From: a marine bacterium B5-7
GTDB lineage: Bacteria > Pseudomonadota > Gammaproteobacteria > Arenicellales > CAJQKF01
Assembly (NCBI GenBank): GCA_021604525.1
Contig: BQJD01000008.1
Coordinates: 62,001-126,000 of the forward strand
Length of the DNA stretch: 64,000 nt
Direction: 5' to 3'
Position numbers and translations under genes: made by a program. A model generated the notes under the pieces. That model did not search any database. It was not told where the DNA came from and saw only the letters and a list, made by a program, of their open reading frames with translations. Shown here in pieces: positions 61,853-64,000 of this stretch (its first letter is position 1; each line of letters opens with the position of its first letter).

Positions 61853-62311
61853 ATGAATAGCAAGGTTTTGGAATTTACCGTTGGCCTGTTCATTCTCGCC
61901 GGCATCGCAGCTTTGGGTTACCTGGCACTCGGTGTTGGAAACATGGGCACGCTATCGGGTGGCGAAACATATCGCGTATCGGCGCGTTTCGATAATATCG
62001 GTGGATTGGCGGTCAAAGCACCGGTTACGCTGGCCGGCGTCAAGATCGGGCGGGTGAGTCGTATCGTGGTGGACCCGGAACTGTTTCGCGCTGAAGTCAC
62101 CATGGAAATCGATGCCGCCTACGATAATCTGCCGCTTGATAGCGGCGCGTCGATACTGACCTCTGGTTTGCTGGGTGCCCAGTATATTGAGCTCGATCCA
62201 GGTGGCGATATCGAATTTTTAAAAGACGGCAGTCGTATTGATATCACCCAATCAGCGGTTGTGCTTGAGCATTTAATCAGCCAATTCTTTTTCAGCCAGA
62301 ATAAGGAATGA
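61853..62311 (+). CDS. mlaD: Mla MCE-domain protein MlaD
   Basis: 152 residues: one N-terminal helix (EFTVGLFILAGIAALGYLAL) and an MCE domain (FDNIGGLAVKAPVTLAGVKIGRV, GLLGAQYIELDPGG). Hexamers of MlaD form the periplasmic lipid tunnel above MlaE. ATG 61853 follows AAAGGA by eight bases. The stop overlaps the mlaC start (ATGA). Confidence 0.95.
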   Translation: MNSKVLEFTVGLFILAGIAALGYLALGVGNMGTLSGGETYRVSARFDNIGGLAVKAPVTLAGVKIGRVSRIVVDPELFRAEVTMEIDAAYDNLPLDSGASILTSGLLGAQYIELDPGGDIEFLKDGSRIDITQSAVVLEHLISQFFFSQNKE

Positions 62312-62961
62312 CAGCTATGGCTAAAATTCTCTTTTCCTGTCTCGCATGCATGATGGCAATGTTGTTCGCGACATCCCCGGCGTATTCCACCACAATGCCG
62401 GATGAGGTCGTCAAAACAACGATAAATGATTTAATCGACGAGCTCGAACGACGTCGTCCGGAACTCGAGCAAAACCCGGAAAAACTCTATGCCATGGTTG
62501 AGAAAGTGGTCGTTCCACAGTTCGACGTCCCGGTTATCGCTCGCCTGGTGCTCGCGAAACACTGGCGAGGTGCCAGTGAAGCACAGCGCAAGGCCTTCGC
62601 CGATGCTTTTCAGAAACTCCTTATCCGCACCTATGCTACGGCTTTGTTTGAATATACCGGCAAGGAAGAAATGCGGGTCAAGCCGCTACGCATGAAAGAA
62701 GGCGAACGCAAGGCACGGGTGGAAACCGAGGTGGTTCTACCCGGTGCTTCTTCTGTGCCTGTCAGCTATTCGTTTTTGTTGAATGACGCTGGCGAATGGA
62801 AAGTCTATGACGTCAATATCGACGGAATCAGCATGGTCACAAACTACCGTAAGTCATATGGCGGAGTAATCGATTCTCGTGGTCTGGACGCGTTGATAGG
62901 TGAACTCAAGCAAAAGAGCGTCGAAGCGGCAACCAAACCGTTTAAAGGCGAGACCGGATGA
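62308..62961 (+). CDS. mlaC: Periplasmic phospholipid-binding protein MlaC
   Basis: 217 residues with a signal peptide (to about residue 28, AYS) and the Ttg2D/MlaC fold (PQFDVPVIARLVLAKHWRGASEAQRKAF is spread over residues about 70-98; the end has VYDVNIDGISMVTNYRKSY). It ferries phospholipid between the MlaA complex at the outer membrane and MlaFEDB. Four-base overlaps link it to both mlaD and mlaB. Confidence 0.95.
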   Translation: MTAMAKILFSCLACMMAMLFATSPAYSTTMPDEVVKTTINDLIDELERRRPELEQNPEKLYAMVEKVVVPQFDVPVIARLVLAKHWRGASEAQRKAFADAFQKLLIRTYATALFEYTGKEEMRVKPLRMKEGERKARVETEVVLPGASSVPVSYSFLLNDAGEWKVYDVNIDGISMVTNYRKSYGGVIDSRGLDALIGELKQKSVEAATKPFKGETG

Positions 62962-63248
62962 CAACCCCTGTGCGAATCGATAATGGCACTCTGGTGCTGT
63001 CAGGTGTACTCGATCAGGCAACGGTTCCCGACGTGCTCGCCAGCGCGCGTGAGCTCGGCCAATGTACTGTCGATAAAATTGACGCTACATCGGTGGAGCG
63101 TGTTGATAGTGCAGGTGTAGCCTTTCTGGTGTGGTTGGTAAAGCAGTTTTGCGGTCAGCAGGGTTCTGTGGAACTTCACAATCCGCGATCACAGCTATCA
63201 TCCATGTTGGCAGTCAGTGATTTGACGGAACTCTTTACTATCACCTGA
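62958..63248 (+). CDS. mlaB: STAS-domain protein MlaB
   Basis: 96 residues of the STAS fold. The key loop is VERVDSAGVAFLVWL, with the conserved D-S-x-G that meets MlaF. It stabilises and activates the MlaF ATPase in the cytoplasm. It is the last of the five mla genes; the 275 bases that follow show no convincing gene. Confidence 0.94.
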   Translation: MTTPVRIDNGTLVLSGVLDQATVPDVLASARELGQCTVDKIDATSVERVDSAGVAFLVWLVKQFCGQQGSVELHNPRSQLSSMLAVSDLTELFTIT

Positions 63249-63523
63249 TGCGCCTGATACACGAAGCCTTCTCCACAACCTTCAACAATAACGTTTTGAT
63301 CTCGAAGGAACGCCACAAGGCCTACCGTCCGGGGTGTCGAGTCGAGTATCATTAACGATTGAAATTTAACATTCGCAACGCAGTACATTAAATTGTTCAA
63401 ATCTGGTGCCTGATAATGGTCGCCAGGGCACAAGCGCTCACGGAAAACTCTTGAACCCGGCGCAATTTTGGATAAACAAAGCTGCATTTGTTGTACAACC
63501 AGACTGACTTAAGTGAGGGATTT

Positions 63524-63766
63524 GTGGTTACACCTCAAAACATAAAGGCATGGATCGAGGATAATCTGTCATCGAGTCATGTTGAAATCGATGGTGATGG
63601 TCACCATTTTGAAGCAATTATCGTGTGTCCGGATTTCGAAGGGAAAAGCCGCATCCAACGCCACCAGATGGTCTATGGGGCGCTTGGGGACAAAATGAAA
63701 TCCGAGATACATGCCCTGTCAATGAAAACACTGACCCCGAGTGAATCGGAGTCGAGCGAGGCATGA
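63524..63766 (+). CDS. ibaG: BolA-family protein IbaG
   Basis: About 80 residues of the BolA fold: VTPQNIKAWIEDNL at the start, then GDGHHFEAIIVCPDFEGKSRIQRHQMVYGALGDKM with the conserved His ligands, ending in a Ser/Glu tail. The GTG at 63524, five to six bases after GAGG, gives the usual N-terminus. In E. coli ibaG follows mlaB, as here. BolA-like proteins share [2Fe-2S] clusters with monothiol glutaredoxins, and the next gene is one. Confidence 0.9.
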   Translation: MVTPQNIKAWIEDNLSSSHVEIDGDGHHFEAIIVCPDFEGKSRIQRHQMVYGALGDKMKSEIHALSMKTLTPSESESSEA

Positions 63767-63771
63767 TCGAG

Positions 63772-64000
63772 ATGAGTATTCAGGAACAAATCAAGGAACT
63801 GGTGACGTCAAATGACATCGTTCTGTTTATGAAAGGATCACCTGATTTCCCGCAGTGTGGCTTTTCAGGCCGTACTACCCAGATCCTCAACCAGTGTGGC
63901 GCAAAATTTGCTTCGGTTGACGTGCTCCAGAACGACGAAGTGCGCGAAGGTATCAAGACATATTCCAACTGGCCGACGATTCCCCAGCTTTATATTCGCG
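63772..64000 (+). CDS. grxD: Monothiol glutaredoxin (Grx4 type), 3' end missing
   Basis: 76 residues visible before the window ends. The start MSIQEQIKELV, the FMKGSPDFPQCGFSGR active site (C-G-F-S, one thiol), and NWPTIPQLYI are those of GrxD/Grx5 proteins, which carry [2Fe-2S] clusters for delivery to targets and to BolA partners. ATG 63772 is preferred; an ATG at 63763 overlapping the ibaG stop is possible. GSPDFPQCGFSGR is intact. Confidence 0.95.
   Translation, partial: MSIQEQIKELVTSNDIVLFMKGSPDFPQCGFSGRTTQILNQCGAKFASVDVLQNDEVREGIKTYSNWPTIPQLYIR

Noticed and set aside
63176-63487. Minus-strand open frame of 103 codons between mlaB and ibaG
   Set aside because: It overlaps the mlaB 3' end by about 70 bases on the opposite strand, has no clear ribosome site and matches no family I know. 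It is treated as a chance frame, although a database search would be worthwhile.
1-64000. Search by eye for tRNA, rRNA, CRISPR, insertion sequences, integrases and toxin-antitoxin pairs
   Set aside because: No TTC-loop-like tRNA pattern, regular spaced repeat, transposase or integrase motif was found apart from XerC, whose operon context is chromosomal. The MazG-like protein at 39087 is a nucleotide hydrolase, not a toxin partner.

Overview
The window looks like the chromosome of a gammaproteobacterium. Conserved gammaproteobacterial gene orders are visible: rhlB divergent from trxA-rho, then rpmE; dapF-DUF484-xerC; cysQ-nudE; and mlaFEDCB-ibaG. A class III polyhydroxyalkanoate synthase (phaC-phaE) beside phaR, a membrane pyrophosphatase and a tRNA(Met) acetyltransferase fit a Chromatiales-like lineage. 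That placement is inference, because no rRNA gene is present. No tRNA gene, insertion sequence, integrase, prophage or CRISPR array was recognised.

Bases 1-24144 are accessory and largely concerned with the cell surface. The 3' end of an OmpA-like gene is followed by a leftward HAD-hydrolase/GT2 pair, a GT-C-like membrane protein and a secreted subtilisin-like protein with a probable C-terminal barrel. A rightward set (GT4, PHP phosphoesterase-like, nucleotide-sugar SDR, pyruvyl transferase) comes next. After that lie a DUF2142-like membrane protein and three lipoproteins. A tight leftward five-gene operon (24144 to 17613) closes the region: spermidine-synthase-like membrane protein, FrhB-like iron-sulfur protein, UPF0104 flippase-like protein, hexapeptide acyltransferase and DUF457-like membrane protein. 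Together these probably build, modify and export a surface glycan or lipid. No Wzx, Wzy, Wza or Wzc was recognised, so the locus is incomplete here or unconventional.

Bases 24320-38329 are mostly housekeeping: rhlB, trxA, rho, rpmE, prmB, rubredoxin, hemL, DUF4870, a cold-shock protein, nudC, argS-SPOR, and phaCE. PhaE carries a histone-H1-like basic tail. phaR and a MazG-like gene follow. Next is a translationally overlapping trio: a VUT-family (queuosine-precursor-type) transporter, a GT-B-like protein of unknown target, and tmcA.

Bases 43610-53324 hold an outer-membrane barrel, divergent membrane (hppA) and soluble (ppa) pyrophosphatases, a tartrate-dehydrogenase-like enzyme, the dapF-DUF484-xerC operon with an added Trm112-like/methyltransferase gene, and cysQ-nudE. 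Bases 53458-59197 form a self-contained uptake and oxidation cluster. It has a polar-amino-acid-type ABC transporter, an AhpD-like protein, a 2OG-Fe(II) oxygenase, an XRE-cupin regulator and an M29/NicX-like protein, arranged around a repeat-rich divergent control region. The window ends with a diverged DUF72 protein, the Mla lipid-transport operon, ibaG, and the start of grxD.

The best candidates for something undescribed are the VUT/GT-B/tmcA trio, the 53.5-59.2 kb catabolic cluster, the spermidine-synthase-like/FrhB/UPF0104 operon, the compact subtilisin surface protein and the PhaE tail.
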